The notes beneath the pieces are model-generated. The model did not search any database, was not told where the DNA came from, and was given only the letters and a program-made list of their open reading frames with translations. Both the position numbers and the translations under genes were made by a program. A stretch of 24,303 bases of DNA from Firmicutes bacterium UBA5473 (GTDB lineage: Bacteria; Bacillota; DTU084), in the NCBI GenBank assembly GCA_002427165.1, contig DIQB01000111.1, positions 3,497-27,799 of the forward strand, in the 5' to 3' direction. How positions within the stretch are numbered: the first letter of the stretch is position 1; every line of letters begins with the position of its first letter. Below, piece by piece: positions 15,171 through 21,442 of the stretch.

Positions 15171-15425
15171 ATGTTCTGGTTAGTTTTCTTAGTTTTGAGC
15201 ATCATCATGGCCTTCATCGGTTCATCTTGGCTGGTAAAAGGCAAAGAACTCCCGGGTGGTTTTTGGGGTATTTTAGTTGCCAGCATCATTGGCGTTTGGC
15301 TAGGAAATGCAATTTTCCGTAGTTGGGCCTGGGTCTTAAGCGATGTTAATATCATCGGTGGAATTATTTTTTCATTGATTGTCATTTGGCTGTGGACCTT
15401 GGTTGGTGCCAAGGGCGAAGCCTAG
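15171..15425 (+). CDS. Small GlsB/YeaQ/YmgE-like membrane protein
   Basis: 84 residues with three hydrophobic helices: FWLVFLVLSIIMAFIGSSWL, a short loop KGKELPGGFW, then GILVASIIGVWLGNAIF, and a last helix IIGGIIFSLIVIWLWTLVG. The size, the PGGF-x-G-I-L turn and the glycine-rich second helix resemble the transglycosylase-associated/GlsB stress-response family, whose biochemical role is poorly known. I chose ATG 15171 because GGGAGGG lies seven bases upstream; a longer frame exists from 15054 but would start upstream of the promoter's own -10 box. It has its own promoter and terminator, so it is a single-gene unit. The family call is moderate. Confidence 0.75.
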   Translation: MFWLVFLVLSIIMAFIGSSWLVKGKELPGGFWGILVASIIGVWLGNAIFRSWAWVLSDVNIIGGIIFSLIVIWLWTLVGAKGEA

Positions 15426-15453
15426 TTACCCCAGCTCTCCCCTTCCCTAGAAG

Positions 15454-15484
15454 GCGAGGCCTCATTTTGTGGCCTCGCTTTTTC
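15454..15484 (+). terminator. Terminator of the GlsB/YeaQ-like gene
   Basis: A perfect 8-bp stem GCGAGGCC / GGCCTCGC (15454-15461 and 15471-15478) with a 9-base loop, followed by TTTTTCTC. It overlaps the last codons of the convergent gene at 15462-15827. Confidence 0.92.
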
Positions 15485-15827
15485 TCTCTTCGAAAAGCTC
15501 ATTGAGTTCTTGTGGATCCTGGGGGATAAAAATGGCAAGCCAACTATCGCAGGAAGAAGACAGCAGCTCTGGTAGCTTCGCCAGTTCCCAGTTAACCTCT
15601 ACAACCTGCCCTGAAAGGGGCGAGGACAGTGAGAACACCCCCTGAGCGGATCTTATCGTCACGAACTCATCTCCCGCACGTAAAAAAGCACCTCTCGCTG
15701 GCAGCTCCAAGGTAATCACATCCCCTGCTGCACGCACGCCTCGGGGAGTAATCCCCACAATTATCCGCTTGCCACCTGTGCGGAGCCAAAAAAATTCTTT
15801 GCTATAAATCAGTGTTTCGGTTCCCAC
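15462..15827 (-). CDS. Glycine cleavage H-protein (GcvH)-like protein lacking the lipoyl-lysine
   Basis: 121 residues that align along their whole length with H-protein: IYSKEFFWLRTGGKRIIVGITPRG (YTKEHEWV...VGIT in GcvH), GDVITLELPARGAFLRAGDEF, then SPLSGQVVEVN and the C-terminal LPELLSSSCDSWLAIF and PQELNELFEE. In true GcvH the lipoylated lysine is in ESVKAVSDL; here this reads RSAQGVFSL, with Gln62 at that place (codon CAG, checked). It therefore should not carry lipoate and cannot act as a shuttle in glycine cleavage. No gcvT or gcvP is nearby. GTG start with GGGGGGAG four bases upstream. It may be a structural or regulatory relative of the H-protein fold; function is unknown. Confidence 0.8.
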   Translation of the reverse strand: MGTETLIYSKEFFWLRTGGKRIIVGITPRGVRAAGDVITLELPARGAFLRAGDEFVTIRSAQGVFSLSSPLSGQVVEVNWELAKLPELLSSSCDSWLAIFIPQDPQELNELFEERKSEATK

Positions 15828-15844
15828 TTTACTCCCCCCTTCCT

Positions 15845-15861
15845 TGGGTATATTTTACCCA
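15845..15861. promoter_or_regulatory. Inverted repeat upstream of the GcvH-like gene
   Basis: TGGGTA-TATTT-TACCCA, a perfect 6+5+6 palindrome 18 bases upstream of the GTG start. On the minus strand it contains TAAAAT, which could serve as a -10 box, so an operator is plausible. No good -35 was found. Confidence 0.4.
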
Positions 15862-16061
15862 GCTTTCGAAGTTTTTTATCATGAAAAAATGGCCTTGTCC
15901 CTTTTTGGAAAAGTGAAAAATTGACAAATAAAGCAGCTAGTGGCAGCAAAGGTGCAGCTAGCTTCATTTTTCAGGCTATGACAACCTTTGCTCAAACCTT
16001 GTCCACAGTGCTATCATTAGCCTACGGTTGGGTATGATATAGTGCAGAGGGGGTTGAGACA

Positions 16062-18176
16062 GTGAAAGTTGATCCAATTTACTTAGCACCGCTGGCAGCG
16101 GTGCTGGCTTTGGTCTTTGCAGCACTACAGGCAGCGAAGATCAAAAAGTATGATCGGGGCACAGAAAAAATGCAGGAGATCGCAGATGCCGTGCGAATCG
16201 GTGCTAGAGCCTACCTCAGACGCCAATACCTGAGTGTTGCTTATTTTTTCGGCGCCATGTTCCTGATCCTCGTTTTGTTGGCCACCAGAGGCTACATCTC
16301 TATTTTCGTGCCCTTTGCTTTTCTCACAGGGGGCTTTTTCTCAGGACTGGCTGGCTTTATTGGCATGAGCGTGGCCACCGGTGCCAGCTCGCGTACAGCC
16401 CAAGCAGCACAGACTAGCCTCAACCGAGGGCTGCGGGTAGCCTTTGCCAGCGGTACTGTCATGGGAATGGTTGTGGTGGGGCTGGGATTACTAGATCTGA
16501 GCTTTTGGTATTTCTTCTTAAATTGGTATTACACCCTTGTGCATCCAGTCTCCTCTGCTCTTCGGGTCCAATACATAACCAGTACCATGCTGAACTTTGG
16601 CATGGGAGCCAGCTCCATGGCACTCTTCGCGAGAGTCGGAGGTGGCATCTTCACTAAAGCTGCGGATATTGATGCGGATCTAGTGGGTAAAATTGAGGCG
16701 GGGATCCCTGAAGATGATCCCAGAAACCCTGCTGTGATCGCAGATAATGTAGGGGACAATGTGGGAGATGTGGCTGGCATGGGAGCAGACCTCTATGAAT
16801 CGTATGTGGGCTCAATTGTGGCCACTGCAGCCTTGGCTGTGGCAGCAAACCTGCAGCTGAAAGGGGTGATTGTACCTCTGGCCATGGCAGCTCTAGGAGT
16901 CTTTGCCTCAATCCTGGGCACTTTTGTGGTTAAAGCTGGGGAAGAAGCAAGCCAAAGTTCCCTTTTAGGTGCCATCCGCAAGGGCACCTACTTAAGCGCT
17001 GCTTTGGTGGCAATCAGCTCCTATTTTCTCATCACCCGCACCTTGGGTTCAGAGCACATTGGCATCTACTTTTCAGTTTTAGTGGGACTCCTCGCTGGAA
17101 TCGGTATCGGTTATTCTACAGAGTATTTTACTTCAGCTAACTATAAGCCTACCCGAAATTTAGCAGGCATTGCCCTCACCGGCCCTGCCACAGAGATCAT
17201 CGGTGGCATCTCTGTTGGCATGCTCTCCACATTGTTTCCCATTTTAATTATCTCTGCCGCCATCCTTGTAAGTTTTCTCCTCTCTGGAGGAAATGCCAAC
17301 TTCCGCCTGGGCTTATATGGGGTAGGGATCTCGGCTGTGGGCATGCTCTCAACTTTGGGAATCACCCTGGCCACAGATGCCTACGGACCGGTTGCAGATA
17401 ATGCCGGCGGTAATGCCCAAATGGCAGGCCTCCCTGCCCCTGTGCGCCAGCGGACTGATGCTTTGGATTCCCTGGGAAACACCACTGCTGCCACAGGCAA
17501 GGGCTTTGCCATCGGCTCTGCAGCCCTCACTGCCCTAGCCTTGATTGCAGCCTACCGGGATCATGTATTATTGCTAGCTAAAACCAAGCAGATCCCACTG
17601 GCTTTGGATCTGAGCATTCTCAATCCCCAAGTTTTAGTGGGGCTATTTCTAGGTGGGATGCTGCCTTTTCTGTTCAGCGCCCTTACCATGAGCGCTGTGG
17701 GGAGAGCCGCCGAGAAAATTGTGTTGGAGGTGCGCAGGCAGTTTCGGGAGATCCCAGGGCTGATAGAAGGCAAAGCAAAACCAGATTACGCTAGCTGTGT
17801 TGATATCTGCACCCGCTCCTCACTGCGAGAGATGATCCTGCCGGCGGTCCTTGCCATCGCCAGCCCTATTCTTGTAGGGCTGGTGCTGGGAATTGAAGGC
17901 GTGATGGGCCTGCTCTCTGGCGCCACAGTTACAGGGTTTATGTTGGCCATTATGATGGCCAACTCCGGTGGCGCCTGGGATAACGCAAAAAAATATATTG
18001 AAGAGGGGAATTTTGGGGGCACCGGCTCCGATGCCCATCGGGCTGCTGTGGTGGGCGATACAGTTGGAGATCCATTTAAGGATACCTCAGGGCCAGCTCT
18101 GAACATCCTGATCAAACTGGTGTCCATGGTCTCTGTGGTCTTTGCCTCATTTATTCTGCTCCATTCTCTTCTCTAG
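16062..18176 (+). CDS. hppA: Membrane-bound ion-translocating pyrophosphatase, K+-dependent type
   Basis: 704 residues with about 16 hydrophobic helices. The pyrophosphate-binding motifs are present: GGGIFTKAADIDADLVGKIEAGIPEDDPRNPAVIADNVGDNVGDVAG in the first site, DAYGPVADNAGGNAQMA, and a third acidic set near the end (GGAWDNAKKYIEEG, GDTVGDPFKDTSGPALN). It hydrolyses PPi and pumps H+ or Na+ out across the cytoplasmic membrane. The GNTTAATGKG segment has Ala where K+-independent enzymes have Lys, so K+ dependence is expected; H+ versus Na+ cannot be decided by eye. GTG start with AGAGGGGG upstream. It stands alone and supplies ion gradient from biosynthetic PPi, fitting an energy-limited anaerobe. 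Confidence 0.96.
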   Translation: MKVDPIYLAPLAAVLALVFAALQAAKIKKYDRGTEKMQEIADAVRIGARAYLRRQYLSVAYFFGAMFLILVLLATRGYISIFVPFAFLTGGFFSGLAGFIGMSVATGASSRTAQAAQTSLNRGLRVAFASGTVMGMVVVGLGLLDLSFWYFFLNWYYTLVHPVSSALRVQYITSTMLNFGMGASSMALFARVGGGIFTKAADIDADLVGKIEAGIPEDDPRNPAVIADNVGDNVGDVAGMGADLYESYVGSIVATAALAVAANLQLKGVIVPLAMAALGVFASILGTFVVKAGEEASQSSLLGAIRKGTYLSAALVAISSYFLITRTLGSEHIGIYFSVLVGLLAGIGIGYSTEYFTSANYKPTRNLAGIALTGPATEIIGGISVGMLSTLFPILIISAAILVSFLLSGGNANFRLGLYGVGISAVGMLSTLGITLATDAYGPVADNAGGNAQMAGLPAPVRQRTDALDSLGNTTAATGKGFAIGSAALTALALIAAYRDHVLLLAKTKQIPLALDLSILNPQVLVGLFLGGMLPFLFSALTMSAVGRAAEKIVLEVRRQFREIPGLIEGKAKPDYASCVDICTRSSLREMILPAVLAIASPILVGLVLGIEGVMGLLSGATVTGFMLAIMMANSGGAWDNAKKYIEEGNFGGTGSDAHRAAVVGDTVGDPFKDTSGPALNILIKLVSMVSVVFASFILLHSLL

Positions 18177-18183
18177 CACAAAC

Positions 18184-18325
18184 CCCGCCTCCCAATCATA
18201 TAATGCTCTGAAAAGGAGGCGGGGCTCATGAAGCTTTTGCAGCTACTGTTCAGCCCGCTTTTTAAGCGGGCAGGAAAAACTTGCCTTTTAATCTGGGTGA
18301 GGGGCCCACGCCAATAAGGGCCCCT
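18184..18325. repeat. Cluster of three strong hairpins between convergent hppA and the secreted-protein gene
   Basis: Three inverted repeats follow one another. The first is CCCCGCCTCC / GGAGGCGGGG (about 18183-18192 and 18215-18224) around an AT-rich loop that contains TATAAT. The second is GCCCGCTT / AAGCGGGC (about 18253-18270) with a 2-base loop. The third is AGGGGCCC / GGGCCCCT (about 18300-18325). None has a long T-tract on either strand, so they are not standard intrinsic terminators, but they probably block readthrough or protect 3' ends. Confidence 0.7.
18228..18317 (+). CDS. Possible small ORF (29 codons) inside the hairpin cluster
   Basis: The ATG at 18228 has GGAGG eight bases upstream and opens a frame reading MKLLQLLFSPLFKRAGKTCLL and ending ...RGPRQ at TAA 18317. 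The sequence is amphipathic with a hydrophobic first half and a basic second half, like a small membrane-associated peptide. No homologue is recognised, and the ribosome-site-like GGAGG is also one arm of a hairpin, so it may be chance. Confidence 0.2.
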   Translation: MKLLQLLFSPLFKRAGKTCLLIWVRGPRQ

Positions 18326-19418
18326 ACTGGTATTTCTGTTCCAATTCCAACTGAACAAGAAAGGGATTGGGCTCATCTGTCCGCTCCCCCACCTCGCAGC
18401 GGATCACAAGCTCCAGTTGGCCAAGCTTCTCTTGCCAGCGCAGAAGCAGTGAGCGCTCAGAGAAGGACTTGTCTTGCTGAAAGTAGGCTTGTGCTGTCTC
18501 GGTTACTCCCACAAACAATTGCCGGGTGGGTGCTAGCTGCCTTGCCAGACCCACCCTGCCCCGGGTGAGAAAGTAGTCATAGCTGGGCTGATAAGGGTAG
18601 CGTTGCAAGCGCGAGAGATAAGAGAGCTCTGTCTGCCAACGCCACAGGGGCCCCTCTAGTTTCAGCTCCCATTGGTTTTTTTGAGAAGTGGCCATAGCAC
18701 CTAGAGGGTATTGTCGCTGCCAGGCCTCGCCCTTCAAGAACACTCTCCACCCCAGCTTGGGTCTGTAGCTGCCAGAGTAGGTGATACTATCGCGGAAATA
18801 AGTCTGGGCTGCCCAAAGAGGAAAGATCTTCTCCAGCTGCTCCCACTGCACCTTGAACTGCCACAGACTCCCTTTCCCCTTGCCCCAAAGCTCCACTCCC
18901 CGACTGGAGCTTTGAGAATTATAGCGTTCTTGCCGAGAAAAGGTTTTATTTCCCTGACCCACTCGCCAGGCCACGTTCACAGGCCAGGTGCTGCTTTGGT
19001 GAGCGAGGACCAAGCCCTGTTCTCCTTCCTTGTAGTTGCTATTCTCCCGCCAGGGGAACTTTCTTTCCTCTAAAGCCAGCTCATGGGAGAGGCTATTGTT
19101 CCCCCGCCATTCAAATAGGCTCAACTCAGTTTTGCTCCCAATTTTTTGGTATTGGAAGCTATCCTTCAACTGCCAAGGATAGACCTGATTGCCATCCTCA
19201 CCACTGCCGAGGAAATCCAGTCTACCCTGCCGCCAGCGAGCATCAAAGCCCACTAGGCTATACTTTTTGCCTGTGGGATCTGCCTCTTTAGGTTCCTCAG
19301 GTTCCAATAAACCCAGTTCCTCTTCCCAAAGCTCGTCCCACCACCAGTTCTTTTCTTCCCAGACAGCCTCTGCTGCTATTGCACAGAGAATAAGTAACAC
19401 CACACATAGTTTGCGCAT
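18324..19418 (-). CDS. Secreted beta-strand-rich protein, probable outer-membrane barrel, family not recognised
   Basis: 364 residues. Residues 1-18 are a signal peptide (MRKLCVVLLILCAIAAEA). An acidic, Trp-rich linker follows (about 20-50: WEEKNWWWDELWEEELGLLEPEEPKEADP). From about residue 52 to the end the chain is a series of short alternating-polarity strands with many Trp, Tyr, Arg and Gln residues and tight turns, such as SLVGFDARWRQGRLDFLG, KTELSLFEWRG, GWRVFLKGEAWQRQ, WRWQTELSYLSRL, SLLLRWQEKLGQLELVIR and PFLVQLELEQ. That pattern fits a porin-like barrel. The last residue is Gln, not the usual Phe. ATG start with GGGGG seven bases upstream. It is downstream of the chromate transporter pair and may share their transcript. 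Function unknown. Confidence 0.7.
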   Translation of the reverse strand: MRKLCVVLLILCAIAAEAVWEEKNWWWDELWEEELGLLEPEEPKEADPTGKKYSLVGFDARWRQGRLDFLGSGEDGNQVYPWQLKDSFQYQKIGSKTELSLFEWRGNNSLSHELALEERKFPWRENSNYKEGEQGLVLAHQSSTWPVNVAWRVGQGNKTFSRQERYNSQSSSRGVELWGKGKGSLWQFKVQWEQLEKIFPLWAAQTYFRDSITYSGSYRPKLGWRVFLKGEAWQRQYPLGAMATSQKNQWELKLEGPLWRWQTELSYLSRLQRYPYQPSYDYFLTRGRVGLARQLAPTRQLFVGVTETAQAYFQQDKSFSERSLLLRWQEKLGQLELVIRCEVGERTDEPNPFLVQLELEQKYQ

Positions 19419-19508
19419 GTTATTACCCCCATTGCCAATATTCTGCGTTCCCCGAGCAGAGGGTTTCTCACGCTTTATATCTTCTCTACAAGGTGGGGGT
19501 TCTCCTCC

Positions 19509-20024
19509 TCAGTAGAGGACAACCCCCAAAGTCGCGCCTACAATCAAAGTTAGGACTGGATGCAGTCCCCTCTGCAGCAGGATCCCAGCAATCCCTGCGA
19601 TGATCAGGCTTTTGGCGTCCAAAAAAGCGCCCTTTCCCACAAATAATAAGGCTGATGCAATCAAGGCGATAGTTGCAGGCCTCAGCCCCTGGAGGATCCT
19701 CTTTACCCAGGGTACGTCCTCATAGGCAGAAAAGAGGCGGGCCAAGATTAGAACCAAAATTACTGGCACCAAAATCACGCAGCCTGTGGCCAAGGCAGAG
19801 CCCCAAAAGCCTCCCACCTTAAAACCGATGAAGGTGGCAAAGTTGATGGCAACAGGCCCTGGTGTCATCTCGCTGATACCGATGATATCGAAAAACTCCC
19901 CCTCTGTGAGCCAGCCGTATTTTTCAACTTGCTCCCGGAGAAGGGGAATCATGGCATAGCCACCACCGAAGCTAAAAGCGCCGATTTGCAGAAATGCCCG
20001 GGCTAGGTTAACTAGAGCTTGCAT
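19509..20024 (-). CDS. chrA: Chromate transporter, short-chain CHR subunit 2
   Basis: 171 residues, a single CHR domain with about six membrane helices. The signature GAFSFGGGYAMIPLLREQVEKYGWL is at the N-terminus and SEMTPGPVAINFATFIGFK in the first third. Short-chain CHR proteins work as pairs; the partner is the gene directly upstream. They export chromate or related oxyanions in studied cases, though many homologues have no proven substrate. I chose ATG 20024 since GGGAGGG lies seven bases upstream; a longer frame starts at 20045. It overlaps the upstream partner by 17 bases. Confidence 0.9.
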   Translation of the reverse strand: MQALVNLARAFLQIGAFSFGGGYAMIPLLREQVEKYGWLTEGEFFDIIGISEMTPGPVAINFATFIGFKVGGFWGSALATGCVILVPVILVLILARLFSAYEDVPWVKRILQGLRPATIALIASALLFVGKGAFLDAKSLIIAGIAGILLQRGLHPVLTLIVGATLGVVLY

Positions 20025-20544
20025 CGCGCTTCCCTCCCCGCACATAGCCTATGGTTCCTGCCAATATTAGCACTACAAATGTGGGCAGGCCCAACAGCAA
20101 AAGCCCCAAGCTCATCATGGCTACGATAATGCTGAATTTATCATGCAGGGTCTTTTTGCCCAAACTCGCTACAGCATAGGCCATGAGCATGAAGATGGCA
20201 GGTCGCATCCCTCGAAAGGCCGCCTGCACAGGAGCTAGGGTAGCAAAGCGATTGAAAAAAGAGGCCACCACGATGATAATAGCAAAGGAAGGCAGGGCTG
20301 CACCTAGCACTGCCACCAGGGCCCCTGCTGTTCCCCGGAGCCTATAGCCGATATAGGCGGCAGTGTTGATGGCCAAAGGCCCTGGCGCTGATTGAGCCAG
20401 GGCTAGGCAGTTTAAGAAGTCCTGATCTGTAAGCCAGCCTTGTTTGGTGCATACTTCCCGCTGGATTAGGGGCACCATGGCATAGCCTCCACCGAAGGTG
20501 AAGGCGCCGATCTGCAAAAAAATTAAAAAAAGCTTCCCCAGCAT
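20008..20544 (-). CDS. chrA: Chromate transporter, short-chain CHR subunit 1
   Basis: 178 residues, a single CHR domain with GAFTFGGGYAMVPLIQREVC near residue 12, the SAPGPLAINTAAYIGYRLRG motif near residue 50, and about six hydrophobic helices. It is the first gene of a two-gene short-chain CHR pair and overlaps its partner by 17 bases. ATG start with GGGAGGATG upstream. A strong terminator lies only 20 bases before the start, so transcription probably comes from weak readthrough or a promoter overlapping the terminator; I could not see a clear promoter. Confidence 0.92.
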   Translation of the reverse strand: MLGKLFLIFLQIGAFTFGGGYAMVPLIQREVCTKQGWLTDQDFLNCLALAQSAPGPLAINTAAYIGYRLRGTAGALVAVLGAALPSFAIIIVVASFFNRFATLAPVQAAFRGMRPAIFMLMAYAVASLGKKTLHDKFSIIVAMMSLGLLLLGLPTFVVLILAGTIGYVRGGKRDASSS

Positions 20545-20561
20545 AACATCCTCCCATAAAA

Positions 20562-20587
20562 AAAGGGATCCGGAGGATCCCTTTTTT
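20562..20587 (-). terminator. Terminator between the CBM9-like gene and the chromate transporter genes (possibly bidirectional)
   Basis: GGGATCC / GGATCCC (20565-20571 and 20575-20581) with a 3-base loop, flanked by A-runs on one side and T-runs on the other, so it can work on both strands. It ends the CBM9-like transcript. Confidence 0.92.
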
Positions 20588-20603
20588 CTTCTCTGTAGCT
20601 TTT

Positions 20604-21272
20604 TTATTTCTTGAAGGTGATTGTACCATAGTTATCATCGTCGTCAAACTGACCACCACGGGGCCAAAGACTCATGTACTGACGGAGGGCATAGCGCCGA
20701 CCAATTTTGAATTTCCAGGTATCGCCGGCTTTGGGCACTGGCAGAGGATTTTTGTCCAGGGGAATACGAAATTCTGCTGCCCACTGATCTGGGTCGATGC
20801 CCACTTTCACTTCGTAGTTATAATTGAAGCCGCCTACGTCCACGAAATTGCCGAATTTAGTTTCTGCGGGGTTGACAATATAATGAACTGGCTTTTTCCC
20901 CTCGCCTGGGATAATGTAGATTTCCACTGTGTCATCGTTATACCAGTCCCAGTCTCCGTCTTGGCGACTCATGGAAAGCTCCATATCGTACTGATCCAAA
21001 CAATTAACTACAACATAGAGGGCCATCTCGTCCCAAGCTACTGCAAACTCACTTTGCACTGGAGCCTCTTTATTCGTATCTGCGGTCTCCGCTACTGCAA
21101 AACCTGTATAGAAAGGAACCTTCTGCCAGTCATCTGTCTCGCCATCAATCCAAAAACCATCCTTCACAAAGGGTGCCTCGACTTTGTCCACGCCTCCAGT
21201 AGCCTTGGCAAAAACAGCGCTGCTTGCTACCAACATTGAAATTGCAAGTAAAATCGCAAAATACTTTTTCAC
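20604..21272 (-). CDS. Secreted carbohydrate-binding CBM9-like domain protein
   Basis: 222 residues: a signal peptide (about 1-22, ending VFAKA) and one CBM9/DOMON-like beta-sandwich. Recognisable elements are VKDGFWIDGETDDWQKVPFYTGF (the IDG...W opening of these domains), VAWDEMALYVVVNCLD, NDDTVEIYIIPGEG, then VHYIVNPAETKF, WAAEFRIPLD and a closing WKFKIGRR. Such domains bind sugars or sugar-derived ligands at the surface or in the periplasm; no catalytic domain is attached. The start is GTG with GGAGGCG about six bases upstream. It has its own promoter, a roughly 100-base leader and a terminator, so it is a single-gene unit and probably strongly expressed. The ligand is not known. Confidence 0.85.
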   Translation of the reverse strand: MKKYFAILLAISMLVASSAVFAKATGGVDKVEAPFVKDGFWIDGETDDWQKVPFYTGFAVAETADTNKEAPVQSEFAVAWDEMALYVVVNCLDQYDMELSMSRQDGDWDWYNDDTVEIYIIPGEGKKPVHYIVNPAETKFGNFVDVGGFNYNYEVKVGIDPDQWAAEFRIPLDKNPLPVPKAGDTWKFKIGRRYALRQYMSLWPRGGQFDDDDNYGTITFKK

Positions 21273-21383
21273 TTTTTACGCCTCCATTCTTTTTGTTGAT
21301 GTAAAGGAACTCGATCTGTTTCCACAAATCCCACCTCTCAATTTGTTCTTTATTGAAACGTATTTATTTTTCCTCTTTATAAT

Positions 21384-21413
21384 ATTATAGCCCTAAAAGA
21401 GAAAAAAAGTCAA
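21384..21413 (-). promoter_or_regulatory. Promoter of the CBM9-like gene
   Basis: Minus-strand TTGACT (21408-21413) and TATAAT (21384-21389) with an 18-bp T-rich spacer. It gives a leader of about 105 bases before the GTG at 21272. It closely resembles the promoter at 24171-24198 (both TTGACTTTTTTT ... GGC or GGGC then TATAATAT). Confidence 0.82.
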
Positions 21414-21442
21414 GCATTGGCACCTATGGAAAACGCTGGTAA

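Noticed and set aside
15925..15995. Repeated GCAGCTAG and a TTGACA in the region before hppA, considered as a promoter or terminator
   Set aside because: No -10 box at the right distance from the TTGACA, and the repeats do not form a clean stem with a T-tract.
18173..18376. Minus-strand frame of 67 codons after the secreted-protein gene
   Set aside because: It runs through the hairpin cluster and into the coding end of another gene in a different frame, without a ribosome site.
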